Assembly: GCA_031002005.1 (NCBI GenBank)
Contig: CM061914.1
Span: forward strand, 192,838,685-192,902,684
Direction: 5' to 3'
From: Vandiemenella viatica
Taxonomy: Eukaryota > Arthropoda > Insecta > Orthoptera > Morabidae
Length of the DNA stretch: 64,000 bases
This document shows, one piece after another, positions 34,461-49,100 of this stretch (the first letter of the stretch is position 1; each line of letters starts with the position of its first letter). The position numbers and the translations under genes were made by a program. The notes beneath the pieces are model-generated. The model made no database searches. It was not told the DNA's origin and saw only the letters and a program-made list of their open reading frames with translations.

Positions 34461-36565
34461 CTTTCTTTACTCTTAATACAATTATTTTACAAAACATCAC
34501 TTACTTCCCCAATTAAACAAATAAATATTCCTGCAACATAATTCTTCTCTTTTTTTTTTGTAATAGCCTAATCATAAGCTCAGCTACAATAGTGAACAAA
34601 GAAATGCCATGAAGCGATATTAGTATGGAAAGAAAATATAAAAAAGACCCATCAAAGTTGAAGGAAAGCTACACAAAAAAGAAACAGTATTTTGGGCTTT
34701 TCCTTTCCATTTATACTGAAATATTGTATTTTTCATTTCTGCAGCCCTCTTTCATTCGTGTTTGGTAAGACACGAGTCTTATTTATCTTTCCTTTCCTCC
34801 TTTACATGTCACATAAAGAAATGCAAAAATGTAATATATTTTTCATAGTTTGTTTCCTCAAGAAAATCTCAACCTTTGCACAGTGATTATATACTGTAGT
34901 TTATGAACTAAAACAAATCAAAGATAAGCACTACTTACAGATCAATACACACATATGCATAAATGTAGGCTTTAAAAAGTAACATACTTTCCTATCACAG
35001 ATAAACAGAAATTACAAACTTGTGAAAAAATTAAACCCAGATTAATATCCTATACAATATAACACCTAACAATGTTTTACAGAATATTAGTTACATGACC
35101 GATCAATTAAAAATGAAAACATCCTCAAAATATGCTACTTTGATAATTTCACCTTTCTTCGTATTACTTAACTACAAACAAATACTGAACTCATAATTTT
35201 ACTCAAAAAACATTACAATGTTAATAAGGCCAAAAGTGAAGGATTTTTAACAAGAGCGGCAACAAAAAATATCAGACAGTGAGGAACGTAGATAATGTCA
35301 GTCATGAAGTGCGCATATGTTCAAACATCATATGCAGCAAAATTTTGTTAAATATCCCTACAACAGTTTATGAACTCAAAATATTTATAATTCATACATT
35401 GCTCATTATTTAAACAATTATAAATTCCTTCATTAAAGTCACTATGTAAAATTTTACAGCATTTCATTATTTAAAAATAAATTATAAAAAACAAATGCAA
35501 ATAGTTCTGCAGATATTAAAAAATCATATCGTAAAAGATAATATGGTAGCAAAAATCCAAGCAAATCATGAAAATGAAAACAAAGAATTAAGATTTACAT
35601 TTTGATGGTCCATCACTGTAGGCTGTGGTCCTTTGAGGTTAGACGTGGTCCGGCATTTCACAAAGATCAGAGGCAGCAGCCCATTCAAAATTACAGATGC
35701 AGTGAAATGTTTAGGAAAAAATTGGCAGTGGCCAGTTTCAATGTGGTGCACCTTACAACTTGAAAGTTTCACTTCACATTGCTTTATTCTATAGTTCTTA
35801 AAGAGAATACGGATAAAAAAAAAAGGTAAAATTCTCTGTCTTCCAGTCATGTGAAATGCATAAAAACTTGTGTTGAGAACCATTTCAATTTTCTTTTAGA
35901 ACAAACTGACATGATAAATTGGGATGGTCGTGACAGGTGTCACTCGACTACCTCCTTGTGCAGATGCTGTACTGCTTCTCATGTTATATTGAGCACTACG
36001 TAGCTGAACAGTACGGTGCTCCACTGGGGAACTCCCGGCTCTCAAACCGACCTCTGTTCAGACGAGGCACGATACGCCACTCCACGGCTTAAACTCTCCC
36101 TTAAACTGCACGTCTGCCATTAATAATCTTTCACTGTGCAAACACTCGGACAGGCAAACAATCATTTGGGGTCTCCTGCCCAATAATGCTAAACACATTA
36201 TTTTTTTTACATACTGTGTAATACATTAATATCATTGAGTGGCGAGTTTTCATTTGCAATTGAGAATGGAAGTAGTCTTTGAAATATCACAAGCTGTTGA
36301 TAAAGAACAGATAATCATGGCTACTACAACCTTTTTATCAAACAAAACAAAAGAGCTGTCTTATTTCCTAAATTATGCAGTATCATTTTTAAATAGTGCC
36401 AGATATCCAAAGTTAAAAGCTGCTCAAGTGATAAACACACACCTGCATTATGTGAATTAAACAAACTTATAACAACACACGTTGCACTTAAAGCCGTACG
36501 AAAACCTAGCAAGGAGTAAAGTAACTGGCAATTCCACTCTCGAGCAGTTTTATGAGGTGCACATA

Positions 36566-36658
36566 TCAAAGGACGACGTTGTTCAAGTCGGCACCAGATG
36601 ATGAAGGAAGATCTACATCATCGGGAGGAATGAATTTTCCTATTGGCTGCACCGATGC
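36566..36658 (-). CDS. pasha: pasha terminal exon
   Basis: Acceptor 'ttgctttttacag'; thirty codons beginning [17 protein letters not shown] and stopping at TGA 36568-36566. Separated from the previous exon by a 4.6 kb intron; the phase agrees and the SVQP segment resembles the vertebrate C-terminal ASAQP. Confidence 0.88.
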   Translation of the reverse strand, partial: ASVQPIGKFIPPDDVDLPSSSGADLNNVVL

Positions 36659-39600
36659 CTGTAAAAAGCAAGATCGCCAACTTAAAAAAAATATACGAGT
36701 AAGCTTAACGTAAAGTACTATCAACTGATTCTGATAACACAATTAGTGTATCAATTACATCCTAACATAAAGGATGAATGCTAAGAGTGACATTAAATCT
36801 TCGAAACTAGGTAGATATTTTAAGCCATGTTTTTTTTTGTATTTCCCTGTTTAAGATAGAATTGTGAACAAAATTCATATTCAAATTTTGGTACTCCTCA
36901 AATCACTGCTGCGATATTTAATATGATGCGGTGATAATGAAAATAAAGAAGGATATACTTTTTTTTTAACTTATGGCTTTATGCCTTGTCAATGTTGAGG
37001 TCATTAAAGGCGGGATGAGACTGGGGACAAGGAACGGGAAGGAATTGTGGCCTTTTGAAAGAAGCATCCCGGCATTTGCCTGGAGTGAATTGGGGAAATT
37101 GTGGAAAACCCAAATCTGGATGCCCAGACGGGGAATCAAACCGTCGCCCTCCCAAATGTGAGGCCACTCGCCCACCACACTATGTGATATAGAATGTAAA
37201 TCTATCATTCAACACAGGTAAAATGGTGTACAAATAAACACACACACATTTTGGTATAAGCACAATGTATTTAATTGTGTATTTTGATGTTTGTGATACG
37301 AGAATAATAATAATAATAATAATTAGAGGTGTGACATGTCGTATGGCAGGTTTGATTCATTTGCACTTTAATATTATTAAGGTTTGTACTGAGACACTCT
37401 AAAGTGTGTTTGTGTTTATTTGTTCGGTGTGCTTCAGCTGTCGTGAGTGTTTGATTTACGTTCCCTGTCCTTCCCCATTTGGTAACATTTTATATTTAAT
37501 ATTGATATGACACAGAGGATACAAAGGACAGTAATATTACCTTTCTTAAAATGTTAAAACTAACAAGTACATCATAAAAATAGCATTATATTAGATTTGG
37601 GCATGTTTCAGCTCATAAGAAAATATGCACCTATAGGACTTGCAATTTAGAAATGAAGCTCATGGCATCTCTGAGAGTTGATCAAAAATACTGAATAATT
37701 GTTACCTTTACTGTAACTGCAATGCATCTTTACTATGAAATGGGTTTTACTACTCTTGATTATATGTTGTTTTTGATGTATCTGTTTCTGTAATAAGATT
37801 ATTCCCAGAAATTTTGTGTGTATTACAGTTTTACACCTTGCTGATGTTAAGGTCATCAGAGAGAATTTTTAGATTAATAATAATAATGATAATTTACAGA
37901 TACACAGCTTTCCACAGTGTGTCAAAGATAAATAAAAGCAAATAACTACTGTCTCATTTATTGTTCCACAGTAAACCTCTTGGCCTGTAAGAGATTTCAT
38001 ATATGGGGAAAATTCATTGAATCCCTGTAACCTTAATCTTCCTTTGTTATTGTTGTGAGCATCAAGTCTAAAAGACTGAAATAATAGGCAAGGTGAAGTG
38101 AAGCACTAAGAACATACTTTCCCAAAACTGCCATCTACCTCACACAGAATGAGAAAAAGATGAGTAATCGTGGTTGGCAACATCCTGAATTGGCCACTAA
38201 TTTAATTTAATTGCAATGGAGCACATGCTCCGGTGGCAATTTCCCATACACACCCAACTTCCCCCGATTCTACACTCACCTACATTTGCCGGCAGCATGC
38301 AGCTAAGTTGTCACTAACACTGTTGAAAAGGTTTCAAATACATAAAATTTATTATACTTACTTATTTAAAAGAATTTCCTATGGAAACTCCAAAAATCAA
38401 AGAAATATTCCAGCTGTAGCCTACTGTATTGTATCATACAGATTTAGAATTCACACTGTGTAAGAGCACGATATCCAATTCTCTCTTTGTAATTATGTTG
38501 TTTGTTAACACAACTTTAACATAGACTATGGAATTTGCAGACTTCCCTCTTATTCTAACACTTTTTGCTAATGGTGACAGTGAAACTGCTGATAGGTAAT
38601 GTAAACGCTCCGGTGGCAATTTCCCTACACACCCATCTTCCCCATTTCCTGCACCCACCTACATTTCCCCTCTACAAATTTTTACTTTAAATTCATTCAA
38701 TGTTTTTGGTAAATTATTCATCATTTCCCTTGGTAACTTACTCCAATCCCTGACACCCTTACCTAAAAAAGAGAATCTTCCTACACCCTTGTGCCCGAAA
38801 TCGAGTGCCAGCTTGTGGTCATGGTCATCTTTTCCCTCTGATGCATTACTTGTGATTCTTACACCAACATCTTTCCATGCCTCTTCACCAATATACGCCT
38901 TGTACCCTCCCATGACCCTTTTCACCCTCCTCCTCTTTTGCAATGAATCCCATTCCAGCTCTTTTGTAACAGTTTTGTTACTGAAGTTCTAAAACAGTTG
39001 ATAAAAAAAGAAATGAAATGGGGGAAAGCTAGGGATAATATGAGTTGGTATCCAAACATTTCTGGACTGACATTAAATAACAAGCTTGTTAAATAGCACA
39101 GAATTTGGACTGATTGGCGTAGGTAGATTTTCACTAACGCTGCTGCATGACATTTCATCTTGCTAGCTTGTAGAGTTGTCATTAAGGTCTAATTGTGCCT
39201 CTCGCAATTTTTATGACAAATATAAAGAAAAAGCAATGCATGTGTGTTAAATTTGTTTTAAACCAAGTAAAAGTTTTAATGAAAGGTATGAAGTAATTCA
39301 CAAAACATGAAGCTTTAAGGTGTTAGCACTGGACTGAAAAGAACAAAAACATTTTTGTTGAGATGCGGGGAGTAAAACTGATTGTACGGCTATGAACCGG
39401 AAATGAACCAACTATTGTCACATTGGAAGCATTCAAGATACATTGGTCAAGAGCAATGCGAACAGCATGCTCTTATTTTTTCAGTGTGAAGGGAATCATT
39501 CCGTTCAGAATTTGTCCCTCCAGGACAGAATGGATCTATTACAAAATTGTAAGATTTTGTTTTTGTATATTTGTTAGGATATTTGAAGAAAACAACTGGA

Positions 39601-40078
39601 GCATAAGAGTGAGAAAGTTCCCTCCTGCATCATGACAATGCACTGGTTCACAGTTCATTATGAACACAACAGTTTTTTGGTGAAGAATTAAATTATCAAC
39701 ATCCCCCCCTCCTCCTCTCTTCGCCATTCACCTGATTTGGCATCCTCTGACTTAGGGCTCTTTGCCCATACACAGATGAAATTAATGGGTTGGTGGTTCG
39801 ACACAGAGGAGGAGAGATAACATGAATCACTGGCAGTGCTGGAGGCTGTGACAGAATTGGTAATAAACAAAAAGTTCAACCAATGGAAAAAAGAAGCCAG
39901 GTTAGTAGCCTTGTGGCTCAATGGTTAGACTGACAGGGGATTGAAAGGTCCCCAGTTTGAATCCCTGCCCTGGCAGGGATTTTCATGAGCCTTTAACCAA
40001 TCCTTAAACTGTGACACAGCTTGCTCTGTAATGTGAAGTGTGGCAGAACGCTTCCGTGGTTTGAACAACCCTGGCTGT

Positions 40079-40115
<37 letters not shown>

Positions 40116-43100
40116 GCAAAATGATAGGGAGACTACTTTGAATGTGACAAGAGTCAATATGCCTAAAAAAAGTATTTTACAGATTAAGTCCGAGAATTTT
40201 TGGATACCACCTCGTAGAAATGTTTATCAGATGGAATCCTTCCATCATAATGGACTTTACTTACTTGTAGCTGCAAAGATCGATGCAGTGTATTAACGGA
40301 CCCAGAGTGAAACATTTTATATTACATACTCCCAAAGTGTATGGTTTCAGTATAATATAATGTAATACACAACAGCATGACAGCTGGGACGAGTGCAGAG
40401 AAGAGGCTTGAGGCAGCTAAAGCACAGAAAGGGCTCCACACCAAAAATCGTACTCTCGAAAATGTAAATCATCCATTATACTGTAAGAACTGATACTCAG
40501 AAAAAAGGAAAATCTTTTTTGGCGATGCAAACAACAAAGCATATGGAAAGTAATCCATCACTTACTAAAGTTGAGGGCTCGGATGAATGATAAAATATGA
40601 GACGAACAGAAACAAACTTAGAACCTTATTGATGTGATAAGGAAAGAATCATATGGCTCATTCCCTATCACACGAATAAGGTTCAAAACTGAAGTATTGT
40701 ATATGTTTTTGCTTGTCTCAGATGTCATAGTTGTTTCTGGCACTTTAGAGTATGTCGACATCTGGGTCATTAGTGCCCTAACTAAATATATGGAATGTCA
40801 ATGTGGGTTAAATGTAACTCAACTACCGTCTGCATGACTGACTGTAAAGGGGTTGGCCACACAGACAGCAAAATAAAATACTAAAATAATGACTAAAATA
40901 CCGCCCACATGTTCGGCTGTGAAGAAGTCGGCCATGCGGACAGCAGTATAGAGTAAAACACTATAACAATGGCTATAAACTGGCCATAAATGAACAAACT
41001 TAGAAATACTGGCTGGTTGGCTGTAAAAGGGTCAACCAGCTTAAACACACACTGAAACGACAAGCTGACTGGCTGTAAAGGGACCAGCCAGAAATAAAAT
41101 GTCAATCTTAACAAAGAATTAGGTAAAAATCCTAAATGAAAAAGACAGTACATGGATTGGGGGTTTTCCTCAACACTGGTGAGTGATGGGTTACTTTGCT
41201 TATCCTTTGTTATTTATATACCATCACACTATATACCAATAGGTACATTTTAACTCTGCTAATCAGTACCTCACACTTGGTGTGACTTACCCGTCTATCT
41301 CTTATCTTCATCATTTCTGTCTTCAATTTATTCAGGATTGCAATATTTGGACTGTTTATGGCAGCTTTGCTCTGCAGCAAAGTGATTTCCTGTTCCTCTT
41401 GCTTTTTCTCTTTCATACTTTTGACAGAGCGACTCCCATAGAGACGCAGCAGTGACCCCCAGCTAGTAATGTGTGGGTGTAGAGCCTGAAGAAGAAACAA
41501 GTAACCAATCACAACAATACAAATAATACCAAGAATAAGTTTGAAAATTTTACAAACTAAGAAAAATGTAAAATAATAATGAAACACTAGAGTCTGATCC
41601 TCCTCATTTTGGACAGTTTCCACTGACCAGCTCAGGGTAACATTTTGTTCTTCCATTACAGTTCAATTCACTCCTCTATCTCACGTTCAAACCATCTGCC
41701 CTCAAGGCTTCTTTCGTTGCTACCAAACCAAAGTAAGCACTTAACACCCTCCGTCCAGCCATTCGGATTTCCACATGAATGGCAAGGGTGGTTCCTTCAA
41801 AAGGTCAGTGGCAAATTCTTTCCCATTCCTTACTCGCACTCCTTTTCTGGCACTAGTGATGTTGAACTGTAACAACCTAATCCGGACGTTGTGGATCATT
41901 TTCCTCAATTGCTGATAATATTGGTAAACAAATAACACCAAATCAATTGAATGTTTGTGTATTTATTGACAGGAACACAACCACCACCCAACAAATATTG
42001 ACACAGACATGCAAATTCAATTCTCACCATCAACAACAACAAACCACAAATACTAGCATTCCAAGAGAACTATCACATACAGAAATCATTAAGAGAAGGA
42101 AAACAGATAATAAATGAATACACAAACCTGACACACCCGACATTATACACAGTACTGAAAACAAAGGAAAAACCAAAGGCACGGGCAAAACATAAAACAA
42201 GGACCCACAAACCCATAAAAAAACAATGACAAATATTTACATTTGAAAAAATCCGCCAAACAAATGAAAGAAACTAAAAAACGAAACAGAACCACATAGT
42301 GACACTAAGTCGAAAGTAAACAAAACAGACTGGCCATTCATAATAAACACACAGTACAGTAAAGTGTTGTGCCAGTCAATAGTGAAAAAACGATCTGGAA
42401 AATGAATTATTACTCACAAAGAAAGCAGAAATCACTGCTGCTGAGAGTAGAGCATAAATAAATGCAACAGACCGAAAAAAGTAAGTAGATTACAATATAG
42501 ATAATAATTCCGCTGTACAAAACGCAACAACATAACCAAATTGTAATGTGTACGTAATTACCAGGAGAACCTGCTTAACATGCTTCTGTAAAAGAAGTGA
42601 AACACGTTCGGGATGTCAATAAATACACAAACATTCAATTGCTTTGGCATCATTTACTTATCAATGTAAAAACATTGATTAAAAAAAATTATTCCAGTTT
42701 TAAAACGCACATTTCCTTTGATCTGCTTTCTTCACACCATCCCACTTGTGGCTCCATCTTTCTGTACTATCCTAAACAGGTTTATCATTTAGTACTTTTC
42801 TCACATATCCACTTCATAGAGATATCAGAACATAAGATATTAATCGTTATTAAGTCTCACAAAAACACCCCTGGGCAAATGAAGATGCTTCCTAAAGATG
42901 ATGATCATGAACATCATGCTAGATTTTTTAGATCAGTAAGTTGCAATTGAACCCACATCAGTAAGAACAGACGCTGACGCTTCGCCGTACCTGTAAGATT
43001 GACTGTGATGCCCTCTGCTTGCCATCTCTCTTATTCTTGCAAACCACTCTGGCAGTATGGCGGCCGACGGACATCATGAACTCATTTCTTTGGTGTCTGA

Positions 43101-46100
43101 GTGTATTCACTTCATACTTTATATTCATTTCACCTGATCCAAAATTTCTGAAAAATATACAAGTAATGTTAATAAAATTGAGCTGAACTTGTAGATCGCA
43201 CACCACACAGTTAGATATGAATAAAAAAATATTATTATTAACCAAAGTATGTTGAAACATACTGAACCAATCATTTTTGTTGATTTAAGCTAAACACGTT
43301 TTGAATAAAAAGCGTTAAAAATATAAATTATGTAGTCAATCAGCACAACTGACAACACAATGTCCACTGATTTAAACAAAATATAATTAGATCTAGGTCC
43401 CGAATCATATTAAAATTGTCACACACCTCTGTAGGCAAGTAAGCAAGATAGCGTATGGAGAAGGTTCAGTTGTCTTAGCACAAAGCTCAGCGACACGTGG
43501 ATCCTCGATCTTAATCTCATCAAAAATCTGGGAAAAAACAAAAGCATAGCATAAATTCAGAAATTTAGATATTCATACATTTTTCAAAATGGATTACATT
43601 ATTCAAATGAATGTTCCAGTAATCGTATGGTTAAAACTATTCACATCAGTGTTACCTTGCACAGAATCTCCATAAAATTAATAAGACATTCAGAAATGAG
43701 AAATAATAAGATGCAATCATTACTAATGAAACTAGCTTTACCTAACAGATGCCTTACTAGGAACTACAAGAAATTTAGTTACCCACCGAAAGATAAGAAT
43801 CTGATGACGAGTGTGCAGCCCTCGATCCACCCTTCTCGTTGGCTTGAATTTTTCTCATTACTTCAGGGATCAAGATTTCTAATGTAGCTTTTGCTGCTTC
43901 AGATTTTGCTTGCTTCTTGCTTGTGCCAAATCCTACACCATACTGCATATCGTTGATCGATACTGTGGCTGAGTATGGCGTACCAGCATTCTCTAAATGA
44001 ACAAAGTTTCTAATCAATGACTTATTATTAATAATAATTACTTATTGTTTAAGACAGCACATCAAAGTAAAATTAGTTTTCTTTTCTTTTTTATGGCTTT
44101 ACACGTTGTCAGTGTCAATAGAGGAGGGAAGGGATCTGGTTCAAGGAATGGAAAGGAACCATACAGGCATTTGCCTGGCCTGATTTCGCTAAATCGTGGT
44201 AACCAAGATGGGAGAACTGAACCAGTGTTCTCCTGAAAGCAAGGCCCGAGTGTTACCACTGACCAACGATGCTTGGTTAAAAAAGACCACTAGGAAATTT
44301 TTAAATAACTTATAATGCTTGCAGGAGTAGAATTTAAATTCACAAGAATAGTTTCACAAATAGATTATTACTGTTCATTCTCTCTTTGCCCCCTGCTTAA
44401 TGTTTTAGGCATTCTGTAGAACTAGTAATTATTAGTATCCTGGGCCAGCTTGGTGTGGCTACAGTTTGGTAAAGTGAAGGATAACTATATATCATTGTTA
44501 GACAGAAATGTTCGCTGGGGGTATAACACTTTTGCCTAAACTGTGAACAATTAAGTTCTTTACCTGTGTGGCCTTTCTGGTACCTTTAACATTTATAAGT
44601 CAGCTGCCACGTATTCATATTATAAACCACAAATACGAAGGGTATAATGAAATGAGTTCACTTGACACAGTTTTAAATCACACAAAATTGAAATTAAGTC
44701 CACTTTTACATTATCGGTACCAGAAACGTGGATAAGCAGGGTGGCCACAAAGGAATGATTTCAAAATTCCCTGATATTTCCAGGTTTTCCAGTGAAGTTT
44801 GTCATACTTTTCCCTGATTTAGAAATTTTATTCACATAATTAAAATATTTAAGATTTGATTACTTTAAAATTGTTAAATCTGGTACAAAAATTAAAAAAG
44901 ACATATTTAAACATGTTTATTTGAATATCATAATTTAATTCATTTTTAGTACATTTCCATAGTTGGTATTTTATAACTAATTCAGTAATCTTATGAAAAA
45001 TAATTTACAGTTCGTAAAATACAATCAAGCAAATGACTAGCATAAACTAGAACAAATAAAACTTTTAATATTTTGTATATAAAAATCATTGAAGATTTTT
45101 AAATTGATCATCAATAACTTGAATCTCAGCTAGAAGTTTAGCTTTTTTTAATGCCAAATCTTTTTTTTCATTAGCTACACGTTTTCTTTTCAAATCTTCT
45201 GATTCAGTTATTTTAGCTCTTTTCTTCGACGTTCAATTTCTTCAGACAATTTTGAATGCGAGTTGCGATAAGAATGAACTAAAGATTTTGGAACATCCCC
45301 ATTTGTTTCACTTAAGATAGAGTCATATACTAACCGCTGAGCAATTAAAGTTTCATTTTTCAAATTCTCAACTAAGCATTCAGAATTGACTGAAAAACCT
45401 CTCTCAATATTAGCATTGCCATGAGATAAAACCATGACTATCTTTAACAGTTTTACTATTGACTGTGGATTGGCGTGTGTAAGAATTAATTCATTCCAAA
45501 AATGATCTAGGCGTTTACTTCCTCGTGAATAATTTTTAAGAATTTGTAATGCTGAAGGTTGAGAACATAAATTGTTGAAATCTTGACTAATTTCATCAGC
45601 CTCAATACCACTGATCCAATTATTTTCATTCAAAATAGTGAGTAAGCTTTTCAATCTCCTACTTCTGACTTCAGGAAAATGTGCAATACTAGGATCAAAA
45701 CAAGAGACTGCTTTGGTAAGTTTATAAAGCAAGGGTGATTGTGTCAACAATTTTCTTCTAAAAGCTTTCAAAGCAGACGCGGCATCTTTTCGGAACTGTA
45801 AAATCATGAGATCAGTGACATTTTTATTTTTAAATCCTTTGATAACTTTTTTAGTACCAAATCCTAAGTCAATTTGACTGTACAAAATCAAATTGTTTTC
45901 ATCACTTAAGTCTATGCTTGATAATGAGTCAACAGACTTCAGTACATTTGCTTTGATAAACCTTTGCATTATATTTTGGAGAACTGTCACTAAAGAGCTA
46001 TGTAGAAATGGTGTCATAGGAGCATCAGTTTGATATTATTGTAAGAATGGTTGCGATTCAGCTGCTAATGACCAAAAAAATTCTAGTTTTGCTGTCAGAA

Positions 46101-49100
46101 AGGATCTGAAAGAGCCTCTGTTACAATTTTGTAACTGGCACTAGTTGGTTACTTTTTTATCATGCCGTAAACCCTCCACCATTTTTTTAAGATTTGGAAT
46201 AATTTCAATAGCACGAGCAGCAACACTATCATTTTCTATCCAACGAACTGCACAAAATTTTTTAGGATAAAGAGTCGATCCTGAATACTCTGTTAATTGA
46301 GCACGGCGAGTTGGTACGTCTTTAAACAGATAGTAAATTGACCTTAAAAACGGAACAATATTCCAGTTAGTGGCCTCAATTCCACATTTAAATCCGCCAT
46401 GCATGTTATGAAGACCACAACTACCAATATCAAGTATCAATGGATCACTGATTTCTTTAGTTTTCTGTAGTTCAGCTTTCAATTCTCTGAAAAATTTATG
46501 ATTAACATTTGGTCCATCCATTGAGATTTGTAAAAAAATTTTAAGACTAATAATAGGTTGAAGCATTTCCTTGAATGACAGAAGAAGATCTGAAGCTCTT
46601 GTGCAACGAAGAAAAGCAGATGTTAAGTATCGTGTACATACTTCATTCTTTTCAGTACTCCAAAACCTGATATTTAAATCCATTTGAGTTTCTTGACAAA
46701 CTTTATTGAGTGACCATCAAATCCTATTACAAAATGATTACAAGAAGTTATGGAGTCCATCAGTCTTATAATAAGGAGCAATCCCATGAAGAATTGAGTA
46801 GGCAATTTTAGTTCGCTGCAATTCCATTCCTCTTGCTATTTGACTATCGTTGAACATTTTCTTAAATAATTGTACATCACTTCCAGCTGAGCGCATTGAC
46901 TTGTGAGTCATCAGTGTCTGAATACACCAAAGTATTTCTGCACGGCTGACTTCTTGCTTGATGAGAAAGGAGCTGAGAGTATTTTGTGATGTCGGAATTT
47001 GCTGTTCTTTTTCGCATGTCTTTATTGGATTAGAAATAATCAATTTCTCAGACAAACCATGTATAGTTGTCTCGGTACTACTTTGTTGTGGCTGAGTTAA
47101 AAACCTTTGAAGAGGGTAGACAGTTTTGCAATTTTTAAGTTTGCTAATATGTTTCAGTCCTTTAGCATGACTTCTGATAGCTGTTTTACCCATATTACTT
47201 AAAGAAAATGTAATATTGCAAAGTTTGCATTTTGCACTTTTAGAATCAGTTTTAACTTCTTCTAACCAAATCTTAAAGTCTGGATTAGTCAACCAGTCAC
47301 TTTGAAATCGTGTTGTCATGCTGAATTCATTAATCTGAAAATTTAAAAAAATTGATATTTATATAATTAAATTAAATAAATAAATATTAGTAAAACCAAT
47401 AGTAATAACAACCAATCTACAATCATCATTCACCCAATGAATGTTCAAAAATAATTATTAATTTAAAAAATATCAGTAGAAAAATTAGATATAATCATAA
47501 AAATTAAGAAAAACTTACCGTTTGATTATGAACTAAAACCGACGATGTTTAGAAAACACTTCCAATTCCAAATTAGACGTGATCACACAAGATGCGTCTC
47601 CAGTATTCTTCTCTTACACTTTCACGCGAGCTTATTCGGATCGAGAAGCACTGCCTGAACACACGGTACGCTCGCATCAGTCGCGGGTGTTTGGCGCGAG
47701 TCTATGACACTCGTTGAGAGCGCTAGTACACTGTTTACACTGTCGCATCAAATCAACAGTCAAAACAGCTTTGAAAGATTGCAACATAGACAGTGGTAAT
47801 GGTAATTGTGATTGCGAGAGAAAAAAAAAAAAAACAATAATTAATGATCAGAAAAATTTGTGCCTTATTGTCGGTTATTTCATGTTAAAAACATATGAGC
47901 TGAAATATTTAATGAGAAATTTCACGATTAAAATAAATTAATAATTTAAAAAAATAACATTTTCCCCCCACATAAATGATAAAAACTAAGAAAACTTGCA
48001 GTTTGATAACAAACTAACATAACGATATTTAGAAAATACTTCCAATTTTAAATTAGATGTGATCACACGAAATGCGTTTGCGTGTTTGCAAACAATAGAC
48101 GAAATTTCAAGACGAATGAAGTGACTGTCGCTTAGCTAGTAAACTCAACGGACTATCTAGGATTCTAATGCAGCATTTACACTTTGCGCGAGTCGAGATA
48201 ACAATATAAGAGCATATGACACGCTCACGTGGTTGTTTGACAGTGGCGCGCACGGTGGCGCGAATCGAAGGCACTCGTGGTGAGTGCTAGCGTGCTGTTT
48301 ACACTATCGTTGTCTATTTTATGATAAATATATATAAGATGAAATATTTAATGACTGAAATGAATTCTGGAGGATATTAAAAAATTTCTAAATTTTGAAT
48401 AGTCGCAATTGAATTCCCTGATAATTTTCGAAATTACCTGAATTCCCTGATATTTCCCTGAAATTTCCCGGTTACATTAAATTCCCTGAGAATTCCCGAT
48501 ATTCCCGGTTTTCCCGGTTTGTGGCCACCCTGATAAGACATCGAACAACAGTTTAATTGAAGATTTACAGGTTAAACACATTCATACGAGAAGACAAACT
48601 CACAAAGCCCCCTAACATTAGTGAGCAAGAGTTACGGCTAGTTGGCATGTGCCGCAACTTTATAATAATTAAGATACATTTAACCCACTTACAATGAAGA
48701 AAGGCAAAGATAATGCTGATCATAGCATTTATAAACGTTAACTTCAATGAAGCTTAAGTCATAGTTTCAATTTAACTGTAAACCTCAATTTCTGTTACGA
48801 AATTTTTAATTTAAAACTGTACAACAGACCCACTGTAAATAGTTCAGCACCTAAGCTGATACCCAACTCCCTTACCTACAAATGAAAATTTGCCACTCTT
48901 ACAACAGAAATGAAATGCCAGTTTAAGGTTACAATCGTTTCTTCCTTCCACATACTTCCCTCCACTATTAATTGTTTCAGTGACTGCTTCAATTCCCATC
49001 ATCTTCAGCAGGGGTGGCCAATCCGCGGCCCACCTTGAACATTTTTCCGGCCCACAAGATTCATCACACTTTTACAAAATATATTTATTTTATAGTGACC

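Larger units (their letters stand above)
30400..36560. other. intergenic AT-rich region, no clear gene
   Basis: Between the convergent SUN and pasha genes. I see one HTH coding scrap (32085), one hAT MITE (33169-33610) and foldback pieces at 34290-34460 and 34610-34790. A block at 35900-36170 is clearly more GC-balanced than its surroundings and could be pasha 3' UTR, but no ORF there is convincing. Confidence 0.45.
44737..48532 (-). mobile_element. hAT-superfamily transposon, 3.8 kb, 5-bp TSD
   Basis: Termini CAGGGTGGCCACAAA and, right end reversed, the same 15 bp. Flanking ATAAG on both sides (44732-44736 and 48533-48537) is a 5-bp duplication rather than the usual 8. Subterminal runs 'ttccctgatatttcc' and 'ttcccgatattcccgg' mirror each other. 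Encodes a broken transposase on the minus strand. Inserted in the pasha intron between 49940 and 43992. Confidence 0.88.

Noticed and set aside
43627..43887. 86-codon plus-strand ORF over the pasha dsRBD exon
   Set aside because: Antisense shadow of the exon at 43787-43992 with no domain of its own.
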